15,062 nt of DNA from Cyanobacteria bacterium K_DeepCast_35m_m2_023. GTDB taxonomy: Bacteria; Cyanobacteriota; Cyanobacteriia; PCC-6307; Cyanobiaceae. The DNA is taken from positions 1 through 15,062 of the forward strand of contig VGQR01000015.1 in NCBI GenBank assembly GCA_016882345.1. The letters are read 5' to 3'. Shown one piece after another: positions 7,416 to 15,062 of this stretch (its first letter is position 1; each line of letters opens with the position of its first letter). A program made the position numbers and the translations under genes. Under the pieces are notes generated by a model, which saw only the letters and a list, made by a program, of their open reading frames with translations, had not been told where the DNA came from and ran no database searches.

Positions 7416-9823
7416 GCGTCAGCCCTCCAGCGCCAGTTGGTGATCGTGGGATTGTCCATGCCGTGGGCATGGGCGTAGGAGCGGTGCGTCAGGATCGCGT
7501 CCCGCATGCGCTCTTTGATGTGAGCGGCGCGTGAGCCTAAGCCCGGCACTCGGTCGATCACATCGATGACCAGGTTGAAGCGGTCGATCTGGTTGTTCAT
7601 TGCCAGCTCGAGCGGGGTGTTGATGTTGCCTTTTTCCTTGTAGCCCCGCACATGGAAGTTGGCGAGGCCCTTGCGGCGATAGGTGAGGCGATGGATCAAC
7701 CAGGGATACCCATGGAAGTTGAAGATCACCGGGCGGTCTTTGGTGAACAGTGTGTCGAAATCCCGATCGCTCAGGCCGTGGGGATGCTCACTCGGCTGGG
7801 TCAGGGCGAACAGCTTGACCACGTTGAGCACCCGCACTTTGAGCTCGGGGATCTCGTGTCGCAGGATGGCCACCGCCGCCAGGGTCTCCTTGGTCGGAAT
7901 GGCACCGGCGCAGGCCATCACCACATCGGGCTTGTCGCCTTGGCCTGTGCAGTGGTCGTTGCTGGCCCAGCTCCACAGGCCGATGCCTTTGGCCACGTGC
8001 TGCCTGGCCTGCTCGAGGTTCAGGTACTGCAGGTGCTTCTGCTTGTCGCTGACGATGATGTTGCAGACATTCGTCTCGACCAGGGCCTCCTCGGCCACCG
8101 CCAGCAGGCAGTTGGCGTCGGGGGGCAGGTAAACGCGAACCACCTCGCCGCTCTTGTTGCCCGCCAGGTCGATGAAGCCCGGGTCCTGGTGGGTGAAGCC
8201 GTTGTGGTCCTGGCGCCAGACCGTCGAGCTGATCAGGCAGGTCCACGGTCCGATCGGCGCTCGCCAGGGCGCATGGTGGAGACAGCTCTCCAACCACTTG
8301 GCGTGCTGGTTGAACATCGAGGCGATCACGTGCGCGAAGGCCTCGTAGGTGTGGAACAGGCCGTCGCGGCCGGTCAGCAGGTACCCCTCGAGCATGCCCA
8401 CCAGGGTGTGTTCGCTGAGCATTTCCACCACCCGACCCTGCCGGGCCAGCTCGCTGCCGCCCTGGCCGTCCGTGCCCGCGTCCTCGGGCAACAGCTCGGC
8501 CATCCAGGCCTTCTTGGTGGCCGCGTAGAGCGCGTGCAACCGGTTGGAGGCGGTTTCATCAGGGCCGAACACCCGCAGGCTGCCGGGGTTGAGCGGCATC
8601 GCATCGCGCAGCAGCTCGCCCAGGGCAGCGGTGTTTTCGTGTTCCACCTGCCCAGGAGCTGGCACCGTCACGGCATATGACTCCACGGCGGGCAGCTGCA
8701 GTGGCCGGCGCAGTAGTCCGCCGTTGGCGTGGGGGTTCGAGCCCATGCGGCGCGGGCCCGCTGGCGACAGCGCCTGCAGTTCGGCAATCAGGCTGCCGTT
8801 GGCATCGAACAGCTCGTCGGGCCGGTAGCTGCGCAGCCAGGCCTCGAGCATGGCCATCTGCTCGGGATCCCCTTTGGGATCGGGCAGCGGCACCTGATGG
8901 CTGCGCCAAAAGCCTTCGAGCCGAAGTCCGTGCAGTGCGGCCGGCCCGGTCCAGCCCTTGGGCGAGCGCAGCACGATCATTGGCCAGTGGGGCCGCTGCA
9001 CCGTCTCGGGGTCGACCAGGCTGCGGGCTTCGGCTCGAATCGCGGCGATGCGGCCCGTCGCCTCGTCCATGGCCGCGGCCATGGCCTGGTGCATGGCCAT
9101 CGGCTCGTGGCCTTCGACGAACAGCGGTTCCCAGCCGTAGCCCCGCATCAGACTGGCCAGCTCCTCGTTGGGGATGCGGGCCAGCAGGGTCGGGTTGCCG
9201 ATCTTGTAGCCGTTGAGGTGCAGCACCGGCAGCACCGCCCCATCGCTGATGGGATTGAGGAACTTGTTGATGTGCCAGCTGGTGGCCAGAGGCCCGGTTT
9301 CGGCTTCGCCATCGCCGACGCAGGCCAGGGCGATCAGCTCGGGGTTGTCAAAGACGGCGCCGCAGGCGTGGGACAACACGTAGCCCAGTTCGCCACCCTC
9401 GTGGATCGAGCCGGGGGTCTCGGGGGTGCAGTGGCTGCCGATGTGGCCCGGAAACGAGAACTGCTTAAAAAAGCGCCGCAGTCCCTCGGCGTTGCGGCTC
9501 TTGTCCGGATAAATCTCGCTGTAGCTGCCATCCAGGTAGGTGGGACCCAACACCCCCGGGGCGCCGTGGCCCGGCCCCGACAGATAGATCATCTCGAGAT
9601 CGCGCTCGCGGATCATCCGGTTGGCGTGGGCCCAGATGAAGGCCTGGCCGGGGCTCGAGCCCCAATGGCCCAGCAGGCGGTTCTTGATGTGCTCGGGCCG
9701 CAGCGGCTCGGCCAGCAGGGGGTTGTCCTGCAGGTAGATCATGCGCACCGCGAGGTAATTGGCGGCGCGCCACCAGGCGTCAAGCCGCTGCAGGTCGCCC
9801 AGATCCATCGCTCGGTCGCCCAT
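7412..9823 (-). CDS. xfp: Xylulose-5-phosphate/fructose-6-phosphate phosphoketolase
   Basis: A thiamine-diphosphate enzyme that splits xylulose-5-phosphate or fructose-6-phosphate with phosphate to acetyl-phosphate plus glyceraldehyde-3-phosphate or erythrose-4-phosphate. It shows [40 protein letters not shown], the cofactor-binding [15 protein letters not shown], and the C-terminal [18 protein letters not shown]. About 803 residues matches the family. The frame is open to ATG 9886 (824 residues), but the extra N-terminus is Ala/Pro-rich and unlike the family. I favour ATG 9823; ATG 9808 ([14 protein letters not shown]) is also plausible. An AGAAGG sits directly before 9823, too close for it and far for 9808, so the start is not settled. 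It is the first gene of a two-gene operon with glgP. It is divergent from the antiporter gene, across about 119 bp. Confidence 0.96.
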   Translation of the reverse strand: MGDRAMDLGDLQRLDAWWRAANYLAVRMIYLQDNPLLAEPLRPEHIKNRLLGHWGSSPGQAFIWAHANRMIRERDLEMIYLSGPGHGAPGVLGPTYLDGSYSEIYPDKSRNAEGLRRFFKQFSFPGHIGSHCTPETPGSIHEGGELGYVLSHACGAVFDNPELIALACVGDGEAETGPLATSWHINKFLNPISDGAVLPVLHLNGYKIGNPTLLARIPNEELASLMRGYGWEPLFVEGHEPMAMHQAMAAAMDEATGRIAAIRAEARSLVDPETVQRPHWPMIVLRSPKGWTGPAALHGLRLEGFWRSHQVPLPDPKGDPEQMAMLEAWLRSYRPDELFDANGSLIAELQALSPAGPRRMGSNPHANGGLLRRPLQLPAVESYAVTVPAPGQVEHENTAALGELLRDAMPLNPGSLRVFGPDETASNRLHALYAATKKAWMAELLPEDAGTDGQGGSELARQGRVVEMLSEHTLVGMLEGYLLTGRDGLFHTYEAFAHVIASMFNQHAKWLESCLHHAPWRAPIGPWTCLISSTVWRQDHNGFTHQDPGFIDLAGNKSGEVVRVYLPPDANCLLAVAEEALVETNVCNIIVSDKQKHLQYLNLEQARQHVAKGIGLWSWASNDHCTGQGDKPDVVMACAGAIPTKETLAAVAILRHEIPELKVRVLNVVKLFALTQPSEHPHGLSDRDFDTLFTKDRPVIFNFHGYPWLIHRLTYRRKGLANFHVRGYKEKGNINTPLELAMNNQIDRFNLVIDVIDRVPGLGSRAAHIKERMRDAILTHRSYAHAHGMDNPTITNWRWRADA

Positions 9824-9942
9824 CCTTCTGGGGAAAGTAGCGATGGATGCCGTTGCGGGTGCGCCGGGGCCGTTAGAGATCAGCATCCAGACATGGCCCC
9901 ACCAGTCCTAGGTTCGGCGCCATCGACTCAGCGGATCTGCTG
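9824..9942. promoter_or_regulatory. Divergent intergenic region, xfp and antiporter
   Basis: This about 119-bp gap must hold the promoters for the leftward xfp-glgP operon and the rightward antiporter unit. Rightward, TAGGTT (9909-9914) fits a cyanobacterial TANNNT -10 about 28 bp before ATG 9943, without a good -35. No clear leftward promoter or operator dyad was found by eye. If xfp starts at 9886 the gap shrinks to 56 bp. Confidence 0.35.
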
Positions 9943-11298
9943 ATGCTGCTTGACCCCCTGTTGCTCCAACTTGGCAGTCACGAGATCGAGGTGGCCGACA
10001 CCCTGATCACCGTGGGGCGTTATCTGGTGATCTTCGTGGCGGCGCGAGCCTTAGCCGAGATCATGGTTCGCCTGCAGCTCCCCACGATCCTGGGCGAGTT
10101 GGTGGCCGGGGTGCTGATCGGCGCCTCAGGGTTGCATCTGATCCTGCCCCCTGAGACCCACGCTCAGCTGAGCGGTCTCGTTCAGGACTTTGTGGCCTCC
10201 CTGTCGGGACTGATGCCCGATCAGGTGCTGGCCACGTACAACGAGACCTTCCCCAACCTCGAGGCCGTGGCACGGATCGGTCTCTATGCCCTGCTGTTCC
10301 TCACCGGCCTTGAGAGCGAACTCGATCAGCTGGTCGCGGTGGGTCTGCAGGCCACCACGGTGGCGGTGACCGGCGTGGTGCTGCCCTTTGTGATGGGCAC
10401 GGCCGGCCTGTATTACCTCTTCCATGTGCCGCTGATCCCGGCGATCTTTGCCGGGGCCGCCATGACGGCCACCAGCATCGGCATCACCGCCAGTGTGTTC
10501 GGGGAGCTCAAGTTCCTCAATACCCGTGAGGGTCAGACCGTCATCGGCGCTGCTGTGCTCGATGACATCCTCGGCATCGTGATCCTGGCGGTCGTGGTGG
10601 CCCTGGCTGGGGGTGAGGGGTTTACGGTCGGTCCCATCATCAAGCTGTTGGTCGCCGCCAGCGTGTTTGTGGCTGCGGCGCTGTTTCTCAGCCGCACGGC
10701 GGCACCCGCGTTTGATTGGTTGATCGAGCGTCTCAAGGCCCCGGGCGATGTGGTCGTAGCCGGCTTTGTGGTGCTGACCTTCTGTTGTTTTGCCTCCCAG
10801 GCGATCGGTCTTGAGGCCGCATTGGGCGCCTTTGCCGCCGGGCTGATCCTGAGCGGTTCGAAGCACAACCACGCCATTCAGGACACCGTCAAACCGTTGG
10901 TGGCCCTGTTCGCCACCATTTTCTTTGTCTTAATCGGCACGAGCATGGATCTCTCGGTGCTGAATCCGTTCAATCCGGCCAATCGCGAAGGCTTGGTGGT
11001 GGCGGCCTTCCTGTTGACGGTCGCGATTCTTGGCAAGCTCGCTTCGGGCTGGAGCTACCTCAGCCGTGAAAAGACCAACCGTCTGGTGGTGGGCATCGGC
11101 ATGATGCCTCGCGGCGAAGTCGGTTTGATCTTTCTGGGACTGGGAACCCAGGCCCAGATCCTCACCCCCGCCCTCGAGGCTGCCATTTTGTTGATGGTGA
11201 TCGGCACCACCTTCCTGGCGCCGATTCTGCTCAGACTGGTGCTGGCAGGACAGACCCCCGAGCCCGAGCTTGACCCCCTCGCCGAAATCCCCACCTGA
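9943..11298 (+). CDS. Cation/proton antiporter, CPA2 family (NhaS3/NapA-like)
   Basis: A 451-residue membrane protein with about 11-13 hydrophobic segments and short termini, typical of the CPA2 Na+(K+)/H+ exchangers. The key ion-binding Asp pair is present as AAVLDDILGIVI (D207, D208), which in NapA/NhaA-type proteins goes with electrogenic exchange. Other conserved blocks are LQLPTILGELVAGVLIG near 45-60, MTATSIGITASVF at 174-186, LEAALGAFAAGLILSG, and GMMPRGEVGLIFLGLG at 386-401. It lacks the C-terminal RCK/TrkA-N domain of KefB/C. It would exchange sodium or potassium for protons across the plasma or thylakoid membrane; a NhaS3-type role is my inference. ATG 9943 has no strong ribosome binding site. 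The next gene overlaps its end by 29 bp. Confidence 0.93.
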   Translation: MLLDPLLLQLGSHEIEVADTLITVGRYLVIFVAARALAEIMVRLQLPTILGELVAGVLIGASGLHLILPPETHAQLSGLVQDFVASLSGLMPDQVLATYNETFPNLEAVARIGLYALLFLTGLESELDQLVAVGLQATTVAVTGVVLPFVMGTAGLYYLFHVPLIPAIFAGAAMTATSIGITASVFGELKFLNTREGQTVIGAAVLDDILGIVILAVVVALAGGEGFTVGPIIKLLVAASVFVAAALFLSRTAAPAFDWLIERLKAPGDVVVAGFVVLTFCCFASQAIGLEAALGAFAAGLILSGSKHNHAIQDTVKPLVALFATIFFVLIGTSMDLSVLNPFNPANREGLVVAAFLLTVAILGKLASGWSYLSREKTNRLVVGIGMMPRGEVGLIFLGLGTQAQILTPALEAAILLMVIGTTFLAPILLRLVLAGQTPEPELDPLAEIPT

Positions 11299-11824
11299 TC
11301 CAGGCCCCCTGGCCCGCTGGGGCTTCAGCTGGGCCGGCCTGGCCGACAACCGCCATGGCGAATGGTGGCTAGCGGCCCAACTGCTGCTGATCGCCGCCCA
11401 CCTGCTGCCCCCCTGGCCGGCGCCGGGCAGCTGGGGCTATGCCTGGCCCTTGCCGATTGCCCTGGCTGGGGCGGTGCTGTTTGCCCTGGCCTTGGTGCTG
11501 GCCCTGCAGAGCCTGCGCCACCTGGGCGCCAGCTTGAGCCCTCTGCCCGAGCCCATGGCCGGCGCGCCCCTGGTGACCAGCGGCGCCTATGGCCGCTGCC
11601 GCCATCCGCTGTACCAGGCGCTGCTGCTGTGCTCGTTGGGTGTGGCCCTGGCCCTCGGCAGCCTGCTGCACCTGGCCCTGTGCTTGGGTCTGGTCGCTGT
11701 GCTGGGGGGCAAGGCCCGCCGCGAAGAGCGCGGCTTGCTGGCGGCTCACCCCGACTACGCCCGCTACCGCGCCTGCACGCCTGCCATCATTCCCAGGCTC
11801 CCCTGGCTGGACTGGCGCGCGTGA
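11270..11824 (+). CDS. Isoprenylcysteine carboxyl methyltransferase-family membrane protein
   Basis: A 184-residue integral membrane protein with hydrophobic segments at about 32-47, 61-81 and 115-145. The hallmark of the ICMT/PEMT superfamily is clear: GAYGRCRHPLY at 105-115 (consensus GxYxxxRHPxY) and, after the last membrane segment, KARREERGLLAAHPDYARYRACTPAIIP (consensus EE..L...F...Y..Y...VPR.IP), which contribute the S-adenosylmethionine pocket. The methyl acceptor in bacteria is generally unknown, so no specific substrate is assigned. The only usable start near the frame's 5' end is TTG 11270, which overlaps the antiporter by 29 bp; otherwise a CTG would be needed. Its stop overlaps the GTG start of the following hydrolase (GTGA). 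It is probably the middle gene of a three-gene unit. Confidence 0.8.
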   Translation: MTPSPKSPPDPGPLARWGFSWAGLADNRHGEWWLAAQLLLIAAHLLPPWPAPGSWGYAWPLPIALAGAVLFALALVLALQSLRHLGASLSPLPEPMAGAPLVTSGAYGRCRHPLYQALLLCSLGVALALGSLLHLALCLGLVAVLGGKARREERGLLAAHPDYARYRACTPAIIPRLPWLDWRA

Positions 11825-12741
11825 CGACCTGTGTGAACGCCTGGCAGTTTTTGGGCCATCGTGTGCACGCCGTGACGGCGGCCCCGGCGGTCCCCAGCGG
11901 CCCGGCGGTGTTGCTGGTGCACGGGTTTGGCGCCAGCACCGACCACTGGCGCCACAACATTCCGGTGCTGGCCCAGACCCATGAGGTCCATGCCATCGAT
12001 CTGCTGGGATTCGGCCGCAGTGCCAAGCCCGCTGGCCTCAGCTATGGCGGCGCCCTGTGGCGGGACCAGCTGTACGCCTATGTGGCCGAGCGCATCGGCC
12101 GGCCGACGGTGCTGGTGGGCAATTCGCTGGGTGGTTTTGCCTCCCTGGCCGCCGCAGCGGCCCTGGGCGATCAGGCCGCCGGGGTCGTGCTGCTCAACGC
12201 CGCTGGTCCCTTCTCGGATGAGCAGGCCGCGCCCAAGGGCTGGGGTGCGATCGCCCGTCAGACCATTGCTGGGGCCTTGCTCAAAAGCCCAGTGCTGCAG
12301 CGGCTGCTGTTTGAGAACCTGCGCCGGCCGGCCACCGTGCGCCGCACCCTCAATCAGGTGTACATCGACCGCACCAACGTCGATGAGGAGCTGGTGCAAT
12401 CGATCTTGCGCCCATCGCGCGATCCGGGGGCCTTTGGTGTGTTTCGGACCGTGTTTGACATTCCGCGGGGTCAGCCCCTCGACGAGCTGTTCGCCGCACT
12501 CGACTGCCCGTTGCTGCTGCTGTGGGGCATTCGCGATCCCTGGATCAACGCCGCCGGTCGGCGCGCCGCGTTTAAGCGCCACGCCCCGGCTCATACCACT
12601 GAGGTGGTGCTCGAGGCGGGCCACTGCCCACACGACGAGGTGCCCGATCAGGTCAACCGGGCGATGCTGGAGTGGTTGCAGCAGCGACACCCGGCAGCCG
12701 CCCCCGGGCCAGCTGTTGTTTCGGATCAAATTCCCGCTTGA
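11821..12741 (+). CDS. Alpha/beta hydrolase
   Basis: A 306-residue alpha/beta-fold hydrolase with an intact catalytic triad: the nucleophile in GNSLGG (Ser102), the acid in GIRDPW (Asp239) and the base in AGHCPHDE (His268). The oxyanion segment is LLVHGFGAS at 31-39. The N-terminal wording (VHGFGASTDHWR..IPVLA..HEVHAIDLLGFGRSAKP) is typical of a cyanobacterial group related to plant pheophytinase and chlorophyll dephytylase, so a pigment or ester substrate is possible but not shown. I start it at GTG 11821, which overlaps the previous stop by four bases; the open frame continues upstream to 11362, but that is antisense-phase noise over the methyltransferase gene. The 3' end overlaps glcE on the other strand by 89 bp, so the tail after about residue 290 (PAAAPGPAVVSDQIPA) is probably disordered extension. 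Confidence 0.9.
   Translation: MTTCVNAWQFLGHRVHAVTAAPAVPSGPAVLLVHGFGASTDHWRHNIPVLAQTHEVHAIDLLGFGRSAKPAGLSYGGALWRDQLYAYVAERIGRPTVLVGNSLGGFASLAAAAALGDQAAGVVLLNAAGPFSDEQAAPKGWGAIARQTIAGALLKSPVLQRLLFENLRRPATVRRTLNQVYIDRTNVDEELVQSILRPSRDPGAFGVFRTVFDIPRGQPLDELFAALDCPLLLLWGIRDPWINAAGRRAAFKRHAPAHTTEVVLEAGHCPHDEVPDQVNRAMLEWLQQRHPAAAPGPAVVSDQIPA
12247..12254. repeat. HIP1 octamer (GCGATCGC), inside the alpha/beta hydrolase
   Basis: Exact palindrome match in the coding sequence, in the GAIARQ stretch of the cap region. Confidence 0.6.
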
Positions 12742-13888
12742 CCGCTTCGATCAGCGGCCGCGACGGCGCGTCGAGCCACGCCGGCACTGGCGCGGTACCG
12801 GCCGCGGCAGGTGGCTGGCGCAACACCGTCAGATAGCCCCCCAGGGCGGTGCAGCGGCGGCGCAGGGCTTCAACCCGGTGCCGCGGCAGCTGGCTGGCGC
12901 TGGCCCAGGCGTCGCCGATGCCGCTACCGGCCGCCACCACGGCAGGGAGTCCCTGCAGTTCGGGGCAGGCCAGCAGGGTGCCGCTCTGCAGCGGCGGCAC
13001 GGCCACGCGCAGCAGCCAGTCGGCGGCTGCCTGGGTGCCATCGCTGGCGATGCCGCGGGCGGCGGCCTGCAGCGCCGAGCCCGCCTCGGGGTCGAGCACC
13101 TGCTGGCCAGGAGCCCGCTCGCCGATGCAGGCGATCTGCTCGGCCAGGGTGCCCGCGTCGATGCTGGCCAAGCTCACCAGCAGCAGTGGCTGGGGCGCTA
13201 GGCCAGCCGAGGCGGCCAGAGCCTCGCTCCAGACATCGACGCGCTCGGGGCTCAGGCTCGAATTGAGCAGCCAGCGCCAGAGCGGCTCGAGGTTGGTCCG
13301 TTCGTGCTGGACGACCAGCACGCGTCGCTGTGGTGGCAGCGGTTGGGTGCGCAGCGTCACCTGGGTGATCAGGGCCAGGGATCCCCAGCTGCCGCTCAGC
13401 AGCCGCATCAGGTCGTAACCGGCGACATTTTTGACCACCTGCCCGCCGGCCCTGGCCAGGACGCCGTCGCTGCGGAGCAACTCGATGCCGATCAGCTGGT
13501 CGCGCACACCCATGTAGCGCTGGCGGTAACCGCCGGCCAGGCCGCGGGCGATCAGGCCGCCGATGCTGCCGCTGCTGCTCGAGGCGTGGCGGTCGCTGTG
13601 GTCTCCGCCCCAGGGCAGATCCAGGCTTAACCACTGCCCATGGTGTGCAAGTGCCGCTTGCACCTCCACCAGTGGTGTTCCGGCCGCCACGCGCAGGGTG
13701 AAATCGCCAGGGTTGTGCTTCTGGATGCCCGCCAGGCCGCGGCAGCTGAGCACCACACTGCCCGGAACCACCGCCGGACCCCAGTCGAGCCGGCTGGCGC
13801 TGCCCGCCGGTAGCCAGGGTCGGGCCTCGGCATGCAGGTGCCGCACCTGCTGTTGCAGTGCGACCAGCGACTCGGGGGCTTCAACCAT
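12653..13888 (-). CDS. glcE: Glycolate oxidase/dehydrogenase FAD-binding subunit GlcE
   Basis: A 411-residue FAD-linked (PCMH-type) oxidoreductase subunit. The FAD-binding half contains LSCRGLAGIQKHNPGDFTLRV-type wording near 47-67, SGSIGGLIARGLAGGYRQRYMGVRDQL at about 106-132, and the GlcD/GlcE-type GGQVVKNVAGYDLMRLLSGSWG at 148-169. A C-terminal oxidase domain follows, ending IEAVKREFDPKQQLARGRLPG. GlcE, with GlcD and GlcF, oxidises glycolate from photorespiration to glyoxylate. I chose ATG 13888; GTG 13891 is an alternative, and the frame's extension to 13945 would add a non-homologous Arg-rich leader and overlap the divergent kinase start. No glcD or glcF lies next to it here. The last 13 residues extend into the hydrolase gene. 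Confidence 0.9.
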   Translation of the reverse strand: MVEAPESLVALQQQVRHLHAEARPWLPAGSASRLDWGPAVVPGSVVLSCRGLAGIQKHNPGDFTLRVAAGTPLVEVQAALAHHGQWLSLDLPWGGDHSDRHASSSSGSIGGLIARGLAGGYRQRYMGVRDQLIGIELLRSDGVLARAGGQVVKNVAGYDLMRLLSGSWGSLALITQVTLRTQPLPPQRRVLVVQHERTNLEPLWRWLLNSSLSPERVDVWSEALAASAGLAPQPLLLVSLASIDAGTLAEQIACIGERAPGQQVLDPEAGSALQAAARGIASDGTQAAADWLLRVAVPPLQSGTLLACPELQGLPAVVAAGSGIGDAWASASQLPRHRVEALRRRCTALGGYLTVLRQPPAAAGTAPVPAWLDAPSRPLIEAVKREFDPKQQLARGRLPGVAAATTPASPG

Positions 13889-13891
13889 CAC

Positions 13892-13905
13892 GGCACGATG
13901 GTGCC
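13892..13905. promoter_or_regulatory. Perfect dyad in the glcE/kinase divergent gap
   Basis: GGCAC-GATG-GTGCC is a perfect 5-bp inverted repeat with a 4-bp centre filling 14 of the 17 bp between two divergent start codons. It abuts the kinase ATG (13906) and is three bases from the glcE ATG. It could be an operator shared by both genes, or an mRNA hairpin at the ribosome entry point. No Shine-Dalgarno is visible on either side. Confidence 0.4.
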
Positions 13906-15062
13906 ATGAAGGTTGTGGTGTTCGACGACGACCCCACCGGGTCACAGACGGTGCACAGCTGCCCGCTGGTGTTGCGAGCCGATGTGGCCAGCCTGCGGGC
14001 GGCCCTGGCCCACCCGTCGCCGCTGCTGTTTGTGCTGGCCAACACCCGCGCCCTCGATGCGGCCGCGGCGCGGAGTCGGGTTGCTGCGATTGGCCAGGCC
14101 CTCCGCCAGGCCCTGGCCCAGATCAGGGTCGATGAGCCGGCTCTGGCGGCGCGGTTGCAACCGCTGCTGTGGGTGAGCCGTGGCGATTCGACCCTGCGGG
14201 GCCACTTCCCGCTCGAGCTCGACGTGCTCGCCAGCGAGATGGCTGACGAGGCGGCCGGGGTCGACGCCCGTTTCCTGGTGCCGGCCTTTTTGCCAGGTGG
14301 GCGCACCACCGTCAACGGCGTGCATCTGTTGCACGGCCAGCCGGTGCACACCAGCGACTTTGCGCGCGATCGTCTGTTTGGCTACGACACCAGTGATCTG
14401 GCGGCCTACATCGAGGCCAAGACCGCGGGCCGGGTTGCGGCAACCGCGGTGCAACGGCTGTCCCTGGCCGAGCTCGAGGGCGATGCAGGGGCCCTGGCTG
14501 CTCGCCTGGCGGCACTGCCTGCGGGCGCATGGGTGGTGGTGGATGCCGTGCGGCCGCAGCATCTGTCGGCCCTGGGTGCTGCGGTGCGGCAGCTCACGGC
14601 GGCAGCCGCGTCCGAGCGCTGGGGACGGCCGCGGCGGTTTGTGTTCCAATCCGCCGCCAGCCTGCTCAACGGCCTGGTGGAGCTGGGTGAGCAGCCGTTG
14701 GATGCCCGTGGTCTCGCCGCTTGGCGCCGCAGCGATCCAGCTGGACGGCCGCTGCCGGGCTTGGTGCTGGTGGGCTCCCATGTGCCTCTGGCCGATGCCC
14801 AGCTCGAACACTTGCTCGCCAGCGAGGCCAGCTGCCAGCTGGTCACGATCGATGTCGCCAAGCTGCAGCGGCTGCTCGAGGGTCCAGCGCCGAACGCGCT
14901 GCTGGGCTCACTCGAGGCGGCCTGGCTGGCCCAGCTGCAGGAGCTGCTGCAGAGCGGTGCCACCCCTGTGCTGGCGAGCTCGCGCGGCGAGGTGGTCTGC
15001 CGCAGCGATGCCGAGCGCCGCCACCTGGGACTGGCGCTGGCGGCCCTGATGGCCAGGCTGGC
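13906..15062 (+). CDS. Four-carbon acid sugar kinase family protein (DUF1537), partial
   Basis: The frame is open from ATG 13906 to the right edge (about 385 codons seen), so the C-terminal nucleotide-binding part is at least partly outside. The N-terminal substrate-binding domain has the family signature FDDDPTGSQTVH at 6-17, then SRGDSTLRGH at 91-100 and FGYDTSDLAAYIEAKTAGR at 158-176, with the second-domain entry LVLVGSHVPLAD near 286-298. Characterised relatives (OtnK, DtnK) phosphorylate D-erythronate, L-threonate or D-threonate at O4, or in some clades other C4 acids. The exact substrate here is unknown. It is divergent from glcE with 17 bp between starts. A start further downstream would remove the DDDPTG motif, so ATG 13906 is well supported. 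Confidence 0.9.
   Translation, partial: MKVVVFDDDPTGSQTVHSCPLVLRADVASLRAALAHPSPLLFVLANTRALDAAAARSRVAAIGQALRQALAQIRVDEPALAARLQPLLWVSRGDSTLRGHFPLELDVLASEMADEAAGVDARFLVPAFLPGGRTTVNGVHLLHGQPVHTSDFARDRLFGYDTSDLAAYIEAKTAGRVAATAVQRLSLAELEGDAGALAARLAALPAGAWVVVDAVRPQHLSALGAAVRQLTAAAASERWGRPRRFVFQSAASLLNGLVELGEQPLDARGLAAWRRSDPAGRPLPGLVLVGSHVPLADAQLEHLLASEASCQLVTIDVAKLQRLLEGPAPNALLGSLEAAWLAQLQELLQSGATPVLASSRGEVVCRSDAERRHLGLALAALMARL

Noticed and set aside
8729..9943. A 404-codon open frame antisense to phosphoketolase
   Set aside because: It is a GC-driven shadow of xfp; the opposite strand has an intact, strongly conserved enzyme in the same bases.
10126..10872. A 248-codon frame antisense to the antiporter
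   Set aside because: It is a His/Gln/Gly-rich reverse translation of membrane-segment codons, without recognisable content.
11362..11820. N-terminal extension of the alpha/beta hydrolase frame
   Set aside because: It overlaps the methyltransferase gene in another frame and shows Pro/Gly/Arg-rich noise; the hydrolase domain starts right after GTG 11821.
13892..13905. The dyad as a transposon end or attachment site
   Set aside because: There is no integrase, transposase, target duplication or second copy nearby; a regulatory or chance reading is simpler.

Overview
The window is about 15 kb of GC-rich, tightly packed bacterial chromosome. Gene content points to a picocyanobacterium of the Synechococcus/Cyanobium type: NdhS of the photosynthetic NDH-1 complex, a three-subunit-type glycolate oxidase subunit (GlcE), a phosphoketolase, a thylakoid/plasma-membrane-type CPA2 antiporter, and a type A RNase P RNA. 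The genus is inferred from gene content and protein wording, not from a marker alignment. I see no insertion sequence, phage gene, CRISPR array or toxin-antitoxin pair. This is ordinary core genome, and I did not find a novel defence or mobile system.

Left part (1-2580): the 3' end of glmS runs rightward and converges on a leftward rimM-manC pair (ribosome maturation factor, then GDP-mannose synthesis). ndhS runs rightward, starting only 12 bp from the rimM start. Middle (2584-4912): leftward rnc (RNase III) lies downstream of leftward rnpB (RNase P RNA). A rightward tRNA-Arg(CCU) begins 33 bp from the rnpB 5' end, with what looks like a shared or overlapping -10 region. Two small rightward genes of unknown function follow.

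Carbon-storage block (4863-9823): a leftward operon of phosphoketolase and glycogen phosphorylase whose stop and start codons overlap (ATGA). The two enzymes form a logical route: glycogen to glucose-1-phosphate, then, after conversion to fructose-6-phosphate or xylulose-5-phosphate, to acetyl-phosphate.

Right part (9943-15062): a rightward chain with overlapping ends holds a CPA2 cation/proton antiporter, an isoprenylcysteine-methyltransferase-like membrane protein, and an alpha/beta hydrolase. The hydrolase 3' end overlaps that of leftward glcE by 89 bp. glcE is divergent, with a 17-bp gap, from a four-carbon acid sugar kinase (DUF1537) that runs off the right edge. A 14-nt perfect dyad fills most of that gap.

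The most notable structural theme is compaction: divergent starts 12, 17 and 33 bp apart, convergent coding overlaps of 50 and 89 bp, and 4-bp stop/start overlaps.
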